Below are positions 35,894 through 44,179 of a stretch of DNA of 64,000 nt, one piece after another. How positions within the stretch are numbered: the first letter of the stretch is position 1; each line of letters opens with the position of its first letter. The position numbers were made by a program, and so were the translations under genes. The DNA is from a bacterium (GTDB taxonomy: Bacteria > Hinthialibacterota > Hinthialibacteria > Hinthialibacterales > Hinthialibacteraceae). A model generated the notes under the pieces. It was not told the origin of the DNA. It saw only the letters and a program-made list of their open reading frames with translations, and did no database searches. The stretch covers positions 1-64,000 of the forward strand of contig WGLV01000026.1 of the NCBI GenBank assembly GCA_016125385.1. The letters are read 5' to 3'.

Positions 35894-36394
35894 ATGAGCA
35901 CTCAACACGATCTGCAAGAAGCCTTCGCTGGTGAAAGTCAGGCCAACCGACGCTACCTCGCCTTCGCTCAAAAAGCCGACGCCGATGGATTCCCCCAGGT
36001 CGCCAGACTGTTTCGCGCCGCCGCCGAAGCGGAAACCATCCACGCGCTCGCTCATCTGCGTGCGCTCGACGGCGTGAAAACCACTGCGGAAAACCTGAAA
36101 GAAGCGGTAGAGGGCGAACGCTACGAATATCAGGAAATGTACCCCGGTTTTCTGAAAACCGCGCAATCCGAAGCCAACAAGCGTGCCGAAGCCTCGTTTA
36201 AAAATACGCTGGCGGCGGAAGAGGTTCATCACAACCTCTATAAACAGGCGCTGGAAGCGGTTCAGGCGGGCGCCGATCTGGAAAACGCCGTCATCTACAT
36301 CTGCCCCGTCTGCGGAAACCTCGAGATCGGTCAGGTTCCCGAACGCTGCCCCATCTGCAACGCGCCCGGCTCCAAATTCATCGAAGCAAATTGA
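35894..36394 (+). CDS. rbr: Rubrerythrin
   Basis: A 166-residue peroxide-reducing diiron protein. The four-helix bundle carries the ligand Glu residues in AFAGESQANRRY, AAAEAETIHALAH, EGERYEYQEMYP and LAAEEVHHNLYKQAL. The C-terminal rubredoxin domain has CPVCG and CPICN for the Fe(Cys)4 site. It reduces hydrogen peroxide with electrons from rubredoxin or NADH, mainly in anaerobes and microaerophiles. AAGGAAC precedes the ATG. Divergent from the PerR-like gene and probably controlled by it. Confidence 0.95.
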   Translation: MSTQHDLQEAFAGESQANRRYLAFAQKADADGFPQVARLFRAAAEAETIHALAHLRALDGVKTTAENLKEAVEGERYEYQEMYPGFLKTAQSEANKRAEASFKNTLAAEEVHHNLYKQALEAVQAGADLENAVIYICPVCGNLEIGQVPERCPICNAPGSKFIEAN

Positions 36395-36423
36395 ATCCGG
36401 TTCGGAATCGTACCCCAAAACAA

Positions 36424-36453
36424 ACGGGGGACGCCCGAGTGGGCGTCCCCCCA
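36424..36453 (+). terminator. Hairpin terminator after rubrerythrin
   Basis: An 11-bp perfect GC-rich stem (36426-36436 with 36441-36451, loop GAGT). The T-tract after it is poor (CAAATTT), so termination may be partial. Confidence 0.65.
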
Positions 36454-36478
36454 AATTTATGATATCGTATTTTGTACC

Positions 36479-36551
36479 GATTCACATGCGTTGTGATGAC
36501 TCAAGCCCCCGTCGCGTGGCAGCGCGGCTGGGGCTGCTTTGTATGTGAATC
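36479..36551. repeat. Nested palindromic element of unknown role
   Basis: The outer arms GATTCACAT (36479-36487) and ATGTGAATC (36543-36551) are a perfect 9-bp inverted repeat. They enclose a second one (AGCCCC 36504-36509 with GGGGCT 36530-36535) and an inner CGCG pair. There is no T-tract. It lies 25 bases downstream of the stop of the minus-strand secreted protein. Confidence 0.5.
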
Positions 36552-36576
36552 AAACCATTCCAGTCAGACGGTTCGC

Positions 36577-38151
36577 TTAGTACAACGCCCAGCCGGAGAC
36601 GTTCGTGCCGCCCGCGCTGGTGGTTACGCGCACGTTGTCAACCGCCCAGAAACCAGACATATTGCCGTTGCCGTTCGGGAAGTCAGGCGTGTCGGCGTTC
36701 GTCGGATCGCTGGCCGAAGCGAGGAAGCGGAACACGACGTTGCTCTTGCCCGCCGCCGCCGGCACTTCGAGATAATGATGATCGAAATAAGCCGCTTCAT
36801 CATAGTCCATCAAAGCGAGGTTGTAGTCATAGATGGTGGTGAAATCGCCGCCGCCAACGCTGACCTGAACCTTGTACGAGTTGCCGCCCGCGCCAACCAG
36901 CAGTTCCGAATCGAAGTCGAGATAAACCTTCGAAGCCGAGCTCAGATCCAGTTTAGGCGTATCGAGAGCCGCCGTTTCTTTCTGGCTGTCTGCCGGAAAA
37001 CCGAACGGAGGTTCCTGGAACAGCGCGTAGCCCTGACCAGCCAGCATGAGCAACCAGCGGCCGTCAGTGATGCCGTTGGGGTTGATGTTCTGATCGGGGT
37101 TATCAAGATCAAGCGGAACCGGGATGCCAAGCAGTTCAGCGGTGGCGAGAATGTCCACGTCGATCGGCGTGTTGCTGACTAATTTGAAGGGGAAATCAGG
37201 ATCAAAGGTGTCGCGAATCGCCTGCGTATCCCATTTGATCGGGCCCAGGTCAAACAATGAGTTGATATCCAGATCGGAAAGGGTGAACAGGTTCGCATTG
37301 CCCCAGGTCGAGGGAATGCCATTGGTGAAGTCTTCTTTCAAGACTTCCGTCGTACCCATGGGCGGAGGGACGTCGTCAACGACAACGTTATCCATAGCGA
37401 TCCACCAGGCGTCAGCCGATTCATGCCAGCCAAAGCGGAACATGACGTTCTGTTTACCCTTCACGCTGTCGGGCAGGGGCAGGTGCCAGCGGCCATGAAG
37501 ACCAGCCCAGGTTTTCTTCCAGCCGGGATTCGCCGGATCGGGACCAATGGAAGGCCAGCCGTTAGTGAGAGCGGAACCGGTCGGGTTGCCGTTCACATCG
37601 GTCGGGGTGGCGAAAGCTTTCTGAACGCGTTGAGGCTCAACCATGACGAAAGCCATTTCCCACGTCGCGCCGCCATCGGTGGAGACTTCGAGAGGAGCAA
37701 GACACTCGCCGTTGTTATTCGCATCCAACTCGATATCCGCGTGAAACCAGACCGTGCCCGCCGCGCCCACCGTGCTGAAGCTCGGTGACTGCGCCCACAC
37801 TTCCGCGCCGGACCCGATATCATCCGAACCGCCCGCGTGGTCTGAGTCGGTCAGCAGGTACGGCGTCGTGTTGGGCGTACCATCGGCTTTGGGAGGATAC
37901 TTGTTGCCCGTGCTGCCGCCCGGAGCGCCGCCCGAGGGAAAACTGTCGGTCGCCGGATCGGCCACGCCCCAGTCAACGCCGGTTTCGGTTACGAACTCAT
38001 TGAGGGTGAAGCTCCAGCCCCGTGATTCCGCGCCCGCCGTGCCGCCGGTGTTAAAATCTTCTGAGAAGAAGGTGGCGCCGTGAACGCCAACGGTCGCGCT
38101 GAGAGCGAAAATCGCCGCAGCGCTTGCAACTTTAGATAATCTCTTATACAT
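36577..38151 (-). CDS. Secreted protein with two MAM/jelly-roll-like domains
   Basis: A 524-residue exported protein (signal peptide to residue 25). Two similar beta-sandwich domains are visible, each opening with an EDF-type strand (FFSEDFNTGG; VLKEDFTNGIPSTWG) and ending in MDNVVVDDV or VDNVRVTT, the pattern of MAM-like or concanavalin-type jelly-roll domains. Conserved pieces such as VEVSTDGGATWE-like and VQVSVGGGDFTTIYDY support this. Codons are unusually uniform for a strongly expressed protein. No catalytic motif is seen; a surface or extracellular adhesive/binding role is plausible. It ends at VSGWALY with no PEP-CTERM or sortase-type sorting motif. Confidence 0.7.
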   Translation of the reverse strand: MYKRLSKVASAAAIFALSATVGVHGATFFSEDFNTGGTAGAESRGWSFTLNEFVTETGVDWGVADPATDSFPSGGAPGGSTGNKYPPKADGTPNTTPYLLTDSDHAGGSDDIGSGAEVWAQSPSFSTVGAAGTVWFHADIELDANNNGECLAPLEVSTDGGATWEMAFVMVEPQRVQKAFATPTDVNGNPTGSALTNGWPSIGPDPANPGWKKTWAGLHGRWHLPLPDSVKGKQNVMFRFGWHESADAWWIAMDNVVVDDVPPPMGTTEVLKEDFTNGIPSTWGNANLFTLSDLDINSLFDLGPIKWDTQAIRDTFDPDFPFKLVSNTPIDVDILATAELLGIPVPLDLDNPDQNINPNGITDGRWLLMLAGQGYALFQEPPFGFPADSQKETAALDTPKLDLSSASKVYLDFDSELLVGAGGNSYKVQVSVGGGDFTTIYDYNLALMDYDEAAYFDHHYLEVPAAAGKSNVVFRFLASASDPTNADTPDFPNGNGNMSGFWAVDNVRVTTSAGGTNVSGWALY

Positions 38152-38627
38152 AGACTGCCTCCAATTTGGAAATTCTCTAAAGACCAGAGCCTTCAGAGGT
38201 GATAAATCGCATAACCATAATGAGCAAAAGGAAATTTTACAAGTTAGTTTTTACCCATAACAAACAACTAACTTTGCATAAACCTCCCCCTAACAAAGAA
38301 CGAAGTCTTCGATGCATGAATCTCTTGCTGGAACCTGATGGTAGAATTGTCTGTAAGCGAAGGAGTGGAAGCCAGTTAGAACAGACGCAAATCTCTACAC
38401 TCAAATAAAATCAACTCAAAAGCAAATACACATCCCGATCGTCACTTGGAAGGAAAAAGCAATCAATTAACTGGTTGAACGGATACGTTATCACACTTTC
38501 TTATGATTTATAAAAATAAACGTTTATTATTTTGCTGATAATTCATATTAAGTTTCGTTCTTAAAAACGATGGAAACAGCGTAGAGAACGGCTATTCTTC
38601 ATCAAACATAAGACCATAACCACAATA
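38152..38627. other. AT-rich promoter-proximal spacer, no gene seen
   Basis: A 476-base AT-rich stretch upstream of the secreted beta-sandwich protein. It presumably holds that gene's promoter and a long 5' leader, but I could not identify a convincing -35/-10 pair, RNA gene or coding frame. Confidence 0.4.
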
Positions 38628-38685
38628 AAATGCTCTCTCCCATGCTGCACCGGTATTGGTTCATTCAGCACGAAAGAGAGCATTT
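38628..38685 (-). terminator. Long hairpin downstream of the membrane-fused sigma factor
   Basis: Arms AAATGCTCTCT (38628-38638) and AGAGAGCATTT (38675-38685) pair perfectly over 11 bp. The 36-base loop holds a further GCTG/CAGC pair. It lies 33 bases after the stop of the minus-strand sigma gene. The T-tract is short, so strength as a terminator is uncertain. Confidence 0.5.
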
Positions 38686-38717
38686 AGACTCAGCTCTACC
38701 ATACTAAACAGCAGATG

Positions 38718-40202
38718 TCAGCGGTTTTCTTTTAACAGTTTTTCGATTTTCGCCCGCGTATCATAAAGCGCCCACCCCGCGAAAAGCACCGCCATTACGA
38801 TCAACAGGTCCATCGCCCATAGCGGGATGTCTTCAAACACAGGGGCCTGCCACACGCTCCAGCGCAGGTTCACCGCGAGCAGGTTGAGCGCTCCCAGCGC
38901 GGCGAACATCCAGAAAAGCGGTTTGAGCGAACGATCCGTGCGCCGCGTCTTGATCCACGCCGCCGCCCCGCCGATGGCGAGCGCTCCGGGAACAACCCAC
39001 ACCAGCGTGAGCGCGTCGTGCGCGATCGCCGCGGTGGGGAGAATCCAGCTGACCGTGGCCAGCGCCGAACCGAGGTAGACGCCCCACGTTTTCGCCGCGG
39101 GCCAGGGCTCAAGCAGCGCGTCGCGTTGCGCCTCGGCCGGGTCGCGCCAGGTCCCCAGTTCCTTCTGCAGCGCAACCAGCCGGGCGTTGCCGCGCACGAT
39201 CAGCAGCATAAGCCCCGTCGTAAACACCATCGTGTTCGCCGTAATCGCCAGCACCATCAGTTGCCCGGCGTTTTCCGGCGCGATCGATTCCAGCCACGGA
39301 CGCAGCCGCCCCGCGAAGGCGAACAGCAACGCCCAGAAAGCGAAAATGTAGGCGGTATAGCCCGCGACATGCCGTAGATACATCCGTTTTTCATCGGGAT
39401 GTTTAAGGCTCTGGTAGCCGATCAGAAAGCCCCCCGCGAGGCCGAGGCTCCCCAGAATAACGCCCAGCATGGCGCCGCTGACGGCGAACGCGGCCGCCAG
39501 TTTGGCCCCGCTCGACCCTTTGGCGGATGCGGCGGCGAGCCCGGCGGCGGCGGTTTGAGGGATGGCGGCGGGTAACGCGGCCAGCACCGCCCCGGCGAAA
39601 AAGCCTCCCGGCCCCGATCTGGACAGCGTCTCTTCGACAAACGCCGCCACCTGCGCCTTGAGCATGGCGCGGCCGCGATGCAGACGCTGTTTGACCGCAT
39701 CGGGGGTGAGTTCCAACGCCTCCGCCACCGCTTCCACCGATTGCTGATCCCGGTAAAAGAGAATCAGCGGCTCGCGGTACAGGGGCGGAATGTCTTCGAT
39801 CGCTTTCCACAACAGCGATTCCTCCTCGCGGTTGAGGGCGCGCTCAAATGGCGTGGATAGCGCGGCGGGCGAAGCCGCGGCCGGACTTTCGCCAGGCGGG
39901 ATCGACTTCAGCGCTTCAGACTGGCGGCGCCGTTTGCGCAACCAGTCGTTGCACAGGTTGCGAGCGATGCCGCACAGCCAGGGGCGGAGTTTGGCGGGGT
40001 CATGAATGCGCGCCAGGTTATTCCAGGCGGCGACGAAGGTCTCCTGCGCGAGTTCTTCGCTCGCGTCGACGCTGCCGGTGACGTTATAGGTCACCGCGCA
40101 GACCAGCGACTGATAGCGGCGGATGATTTCACTGAAACCTTCGCGGTCTCCGCGCAGGCAGCGTTCGATATAAACGGCGTCGTTCACCAGCGTCTCTTCC
40201 AT
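38718..40202 (-). CDS. ECF sigma factor fused to a seven-helix membrane domain
   Basis: A 494-residue protein. Residues 1-190 are a complete ECF sigma factor: region 2 (FSEIIRRYQSLVCAVTYNVTG ... EELAQETFVAAWNNL ... RPWLCGIARNLCNDWLRKRRR) and region 4 (LYREPLILFYRDQQSVEAVAEALELTPDAVKQRLHRGRAML). After a linker, residues ~205-490 contain about seven hydrophobic helices (e.g. AAFAVSGAMLGVILGSLGLAG, AGYTAYIFAFWALLFAFAG, WAMDLLIVMAVLFAGWALY) and no recognised domain. A zinc-finger anti-sigma gene is not adjacent. The membrane part may sequester or gate the sigma factor; this is inference. The single frame has no internal stop, so it is a true fusion. Confidence 0.85.
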   Translation of the reverse strand: MEETLVNDAVYIERCLRGDREGFSEIIRRYQSLVCAVTYNVTGSVDASEELAQETFVAAWNNLARIHDPAKLRPWLCGIARNLCNDWLRKRRRQSEALKSIPPGESPAAASPAALSTPFERALNREEESLLWKAIEDIPPLYREPLILFYRDQQSVEAVAEALELTPDAVKQRLHRGRAMLKAQVAAFVEETLSRSGPGGFFAGAVLAALPAAIPQTAAAGLAAASAKGSSGAKLAAAFAVSGAMLGVILGSLGLAGGFLIGYQSLKHPDEKRMYLRHVAGYTAYIFAFWALLFAFAGRLRPWLESIAPENAGQLMVLAITANTMVFTTGLMLLIVRGNARLVALQKELGTWRDPAEAQRDALLEPWPAAKTWGVYLGSALATVSWILPTAAIAHDALTLVWVVPGALAIGGAAAWIKTRRTDRSLKPLFWMFAALGALNLLAVNLRWSVWQAPVFEDIPLWAMDLLIVMAVLFAGWALYDTRAKIEKLLKENR

Positions 40203-40335
40203 GGGCGTGTCTCCGGGGTGCGTCGTTCGCGGCCCGCGCGACGGATCGCGTCACGGCCGCGTCATACACAAGTGGTGAATGGAGAGAACCTGGTGACGAT
40301 TTTATTCGATTTTTTGTGGAAATCACTTGAATCTT

Positions 40336-41673
40336 CTACACATTCGGTGAAATCAGGCGGGGAAGCCAGAGGATCACGTCTTCAGGCAGATAGGTGATGA
40401 TAAACAGCGTCGCCACCATCGAGGCGTAAAACGGCAGCATGGGCCTAATCAGCCGGGTGATGGTGGTTCCACCCACGCCGCAGCCCACGAACAGCACCGT
40501 CCCGACAGGCGGCGTACACAGGCCGATACAGAGATTGACGATCATGATCAGGCCGAAATGGATGGGGTGCATGTGAAGAACGCCCACCGCGACCGAACTG
40601 AAGATCGGCGTGAAGATCAACACCGCCGGCGTCATGTCCATGAAGGCCCCGACGAACAGCAGAATCAGGTTAATGACGAGCAATAGAATATACCGGTTAT
40701 CGGTCAGGCCGATCAGCGCGGCGCTGACCGTCTGGGGCAGATCGAGCCGCACCATCAGGTTGCCCATCGCCTTGCTGGAGGCGATCAGCATGAAGATGAA
40801 CGCGGTGGTGACGGCGGTGGTTTTGAGAATGCCGGGCAGATCGCGCCAGGCGACTTTTTTATACACGAACACGGCGAGAATAAACGAATAGACCACAGCG
40901 GCGGCGCTGGCCTGCGTGGCGGTGAAAAACCCGCCCATGATGCCGCCGAGAACGATCACCATCAAAAGAAGGCTGAGCGCCGCGCGGCGAAACCGGGTCA
41001 GCCCTTCGCGCCAGGGCAGCGTCCCGGTGGGCGCGACGCCGGCGCGCACGGCGTGAACCGCCGCAACCGCCATCAGACCCGCCGCGATGATGACGCCCGG
41101 TATGAACCCGCCCATGAACAGCGCTCCCACGTCGACCGAGCGTCCGCCCGCGTCGCCCCAGGCTACGGCGTACACGATCATCACGTTCGATGGTGGAATC
41201 ACCAGCCCCAGCGTGGCCGCCGACAGGGTCAGCGCGGTGCTGAATTCACGATTGTAGCCGGCGCGGCGCATCTCGGGAATCATGAACGCGCCGATCGAAC
41301 TCGCCGCCGCCGTCGCCGACCCCGAAATCGCGCCGAAAAGCATACACGCGCACACGTTGGCGAAACACAACCCGCCCCTCAACGGCCCGAACAACACGTC
41401 GGCGAACTCGACCAGACGCCGCGCGATGCCCCCCGACCCCATCAACAGCCCCGACAAAATGAACATGGGAATCGCCAGCAGCGCGTATGAATCGACGCCG
41501 TGCCACATATCCTTCGCCACCTGCATGAACACCAGCAGAGGCCGGCCGGGCCACAGGCACAGATACGACAACACCGTCGACGCGCCGATGGAAAACGCGA
41601 TCGGGACGTTATTCGCGATCAGAATGACGAACGCCCCGATCAACACGATGATGGCGAGCAGTTCGGGCGTCAT
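40336..41673 (-). CDS. dctM: TRAP transporter large permease
   Basis: A 445-residue, roughly 12-helix permease of the DctM family. Family landmarks include VPIAFSIGASTVLSYL, SYALLAIPMFILSGLLMGSGGIARRLVEFA, ACMLFGAISGSATAAASSIGAFMIPEM, TLGLVIPPSNVMIVYA and GLCTPPVGTVLFVGC. It carries the sodium-coupled solute through the inner membrane together with DctQ and the binding protein DctP. The ATG at 41673 overlaps the dctQ stop by 4 bases (ATGA), so they are translationally coupled; the longer upstream frame is not homologous. Confidence 0.93.
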   Translation of the reverse strand: MTPELLAIIVLIGAFVILIANNVPIAFSIGASTVLSYLCLWPGRPLLVFMQVAKDMWHGVDSYALLAIPMFILSGLLMGSGGIARRLVEFADVLFGPLRGGLCFANVCACMLFGAISGSATAAASSIGAFMIPEMRRAGYNREFSTALTLSAATLGLVIPPSNVMIVYAVAWGDAGGRSVDVGALFMGGFIPGVIIAAGLMAVAAVHAVRAGVAPTGTLPWREGLTRFRRAALSLLLMVIVLGGIMGGFFTATQASAAAVVYSFILAVFVYKKVAWRDLPGILKTTAVTTAFIFMLIASSKAMGNLMVRLDLPQTVSAALIGLTDNRYILLLVINLILLFVGAFMDMTPAVLIFTPIFSSVAVGVLHMHPIHFGLIMIVNLCIGLCTPPVGTVLFVGCGVGGTTITRLIRPMLPFYASMVATLFIITYLPEDVILWLPRLISPNV

Positions 41674-42269
41674 GCGCCACCCCGCTCGTCGTCGCCGCCC
41701 GCCGCCTGGGGATGCAGCCAGTGATGAACGCAATAAACCAGCATCAGCGCGCCGGAAATCGGCAGCACCAGGTAAAACCAGCCCCGGTTAAAACTCTCCA
41801 TGCCGGGCATGCGCGAGCCGGATTCGAACGCCCGCGCGCAGACCATCCACCCGCCGATCACCAGCACGGCCAGCGAAAACGCCGCCGTCACGGCGGTCGA
41901 GAGGTAGTCGAGCCACAGCCGTATGCGCGGCGGATACAGCCTCGCCAGCGCGTCGACGCCGAGATGAGCGCGCTGGCGATACGCGAGCGCACCGCCCAGA
42001 ATCCCCACCCACACCAGCAGAGTCTGCGAGGCGGTGTTGACCGGCGCGGAGGCGTTGGCCACGAAGGCCATCACGCCGCGAAGGGCTTCCCGATATGGCG
42101 CGTCGGGCGCAACGCCGGAGGCGTCGGCGCGGGCGAGCAAGGCGCTGGCGGCGGGCTGAATCATCGCGTTCAACACGATTTCGGCGGTGATGCTGATCGC
42201 CATCAGCGCGACCAGCCCGATCAACACGGCGGACAGGGTTTTATCGATCCATTCGATGACGCGGTCCAA
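41670..42269 (-). CDS. dctQ: TRAP transporter small permease
   Basis: A 199-residue four-helix DctQ protein. Helices include LSAVLIGLVALMAISITAEIVLNAM, the characteristic WVGILGGALAYRQRAHLGVDAL, and LDYLSTAVTAAFSLAVLVIGGWMV. Between helices 1 and 2 there is an extra loop of about 40 residues (PAASALLARADASGV...NASAP), longer than in most DctQ. I propose the TTG at 42269 as start because GGGGAGA lies 6 bases upstream; a GTG ten codons earlier is in frame. It must pair with DctM. Confidence 0.88.
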   Translation of the reverse strand: MDRVIEWIDKTLSAVLIGLVALMAISITAEIVLNAMIQPAASALLARADASGVAPDAPYREALRGVMAFVANASAPVNTASQTLLVWVGILGGALAYRQRAHLGVDALARLYPPRIRLWLDYLSTAVTAAFSLAVLVIGGWMVCARAFESGSRMPGMESFNRGWFYLVLPISGALMLVYCVHHWLHPQAAGGDDERGGA

Positions 42270-42382
42270 CGCAACTCTCCCCAGACAGTGCGATAACACT
42301 TTGAGTATAGGCGCCTATATTGAGGAAAAAATCGGGCGGGTTCTAGGCGGAGGCGACACGGGAAATCAGGGTGATGCTTCCC

Positions 42383-42874
42383 TTACAGCTGGTGCGTTTC
42401 ACGAAGCCGCCTGAAAAAGCGTTCGAAAAAAAACAGGTAAGCCGCCATGACGAAGACGGCCAGCCACTTCACGCTGGAGGGGAGATCGATCGCCAGCCCC
42501 GCCGTCAGCCAGCACAGAATGATGGCGATAAACGCCAGGCGCTCTTTTCGCACGTCTTCCGGCAAGGCGTTGAACCAATCACCGAACAGGCGAGTCTGAT
42601 AGCGATCCAGAATCCGAAACAAAATGAACCCCAGCGCGGTCAGCGCGGCGACGGCGATCAACAGAGAGGCGTTCAGTGAAAACGGGATCAGGTCTTCGCC
42701 AAAAAAGTAAACTTTCGCGGCTTCCAGAAGTTTGAAACATGGGATCAAGAGTAGGCACAACAGGATCGATTTGTTTTGTTCGAGCGTCTCATGCTGGCTG
42801 TTCAGATACAAAGCGAAAATCAGCAGGGCGACTGAAACGCCGCCAATCGCACTAAGAATCGGGCTGATGTTCAT
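42383..42874 (-). CDS. Membrane protein within the TRAP locus, unknown
   Basis: A 164-residue protein with about five hydrophobic segments (SAIGGVSVALLIFALYLN, SILLCLLLIPCFKLLEA, NASLLIAVAALTALGFILFRIL, RLAFIAIILCWLTAGLAI, WLAVFVMAAYLFFFERFF). I do not recognise a family. It lies between dctP and dctQ on the same strand, with gaps of 154 and 113 bases, and could be a transporter accessory or an unrelated insertion. The start at 42874 is the first ATG of the hydrophobic protein; the frame remains open upstream but non-hydrophobic. Confidence 0.55.
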   Translation of the reverse strand: MNISPILSAIGGVSVALLIFALYLNSQHETLEQNKSILLCLLLIPCFKLLEAAKVYFFGEDLIPFSLNASLLIAVAALTALGFILFRILDRYQTRLFGDWFNALPEDVRKERLAFIAIILCWLTAGLAIDLPSSVKWLAVFVMAAYLFFFERFFRRLRETHQL

Positions 42875-43028
42875 GGTTGAATATCGTCCTTCACCGCAAT
42901 TTCGGCGCAGGGCCGGTTCCGCCTCTTTTCGGCCCTTCCGATAAGAAAAGATATCACAAAATTTACAGCCTTGCAAGTAAATAATCCCAAGCGTAACGCC
43001 CGGTTTTCATCTCGGGTTTTCCCTTTCG

Positions 43029-44021
43029 CTACTCCACGGCGCGAATGCGCTCGACGTACTCCATCACCGGGGTTCCCGCGAATTCGTCATAGATGGGCCG
43101 GGTAGCCTCGACGAACGCCTCCTTCGAATCGAGATGGATGAAGGTTACGCCCTCTGCCTGCATCGCCTCGATCTGGCGAGCGCTTTCGCTTTTCCATAAT
43201 TCTTTCTGAAATTCTTTCGCGGCCTGCGCTGAATCCATGATGATCTTCTGCTCGTCCGGCGTCAGCGCGTTCCAGCGGCGGGCGCTCATCAGCAGAATGT
43301 CGGGGATGGCGACGTGCTCGTCGAACACGTAATACGGGGCGATCTTGTAGTGCTTGGTGGTGTAATAACTGGGCACGTTGTTCTCGGCGCCCTGCACCAC
43401 CCCGGTGTCGATCGCGGTATAGAGTTCTGAGAAAGCGATCTGCTGCGGCGAGGCCCCCAGCGTCTCCACCAGTTTCTGCATCATCACGCTTTTCTGTACG
43501 CGGATCTTCATGCCCTTCAGGTCGTCGGGCGAATGGATGGGCTTCTTCGCGTAAAACGAGCGGAACCCGGCGTCGAAATAGCAGATTCCCTTCAGGTTCT
43601 GATCGAGCGCCACATCGAGCAGTTCCGTGCCGATGGCGCCGTCGAGCACCTTCCACATGTGTTCCTCATCGCGGAACAGGTACGGAAGCGAGTACACTTT
43701 GGCGAGTTCGGCCTTGGTTTCGAGAATCGTCGACGAAATCTTGGTGAAGGCGTCGGCGTCGTTGCTGACGTTATCGCAGAGTTCCTGCTCGTTGCCCAGC
43801 GTGCCGCCGGGTTGAATCTTGATTATCATCGCGCCGTTGCTGCGCTTTTCCACCTCTTCGGCGAAGCGCACCAGCGCCTTGTGAACGGGGTGTTCGGTGT
43901 TGAGCACGTGCGGCAGGCTGAAGACCTTGGGGCCGGCGGCGCCGTCTCCACCCCCGCACGAGGTCGTCACCGCGGCGATCGTCATGATCGATACGAACAG
44001 GCTGGCGGCTTTAAGGTTCAT
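43029..44021 (-). CDS. dctP: TRAP solute-binding lipoprotein, uronate-type signature
   Basis: A 330-residue DctP-family binding protein. The signal sequence ends in a lipobox-like TTSCGG, so it is probably lipid-anchored. Family elements include HVLNTEHPVHKALVRFAEEVEKRSNG, PGGTLGNEQEL, GMKIRVQKSVMMQKLVETLGASPQQIAFSELYTAIDTGVVQGAENN, and WNALTPDEQKIIMDSA. The Arg in KIRVQ normally clamps the carboxylate of the ligand, and the QGAENN segment is frequent in binding proteins for hexuronates and related sugar acids. Together with the CE15 gene next door, import of uronic acids is the best guess. Confidence 0.88.
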   Translation of the reverse strand: MNLKAASLFVSIMTIAAVTTSCGGGDGAAGPKVFSLPHVLNTEHPVHKALVRFAEEVEKRSNGAMIIKIQPGGTLGNEQELCDNVSNDADAFTKISSTILETKAELAKVYSLPYLFRDEEHMWKVLDGAIGTELLDVALDQNLKGICYFDAGFRSFYAKKPIHSPDDLKGMKIRVQKSVMMQKLVETLGASPQQIAFSELYTAIDTGVVQGAENNVPSYYTTKHYKIAPYYVFDEHVAIPDILLMSARRWNALTPDEQKIIMDSAQAAKEFQKELWKSESARQIEAMQAEGVTFIHLDSKEAFVEATRPIYDEFAGTPVMEYVERIRAVE

Positions 44022-44179
44022 CGCGTTCTCCCGGAATCAACAATTTCAAAAGTTCATGTCTGGTCATTGGCGACTATCATACCATGACGCCGCCGTGACG
44101 AAACGTCTTTCCAGACGCCGCGCATCAGTGGTAGGATGGAGCCGAAGTCCTTATGAATCCGCACGTGGGGAGAATCATG

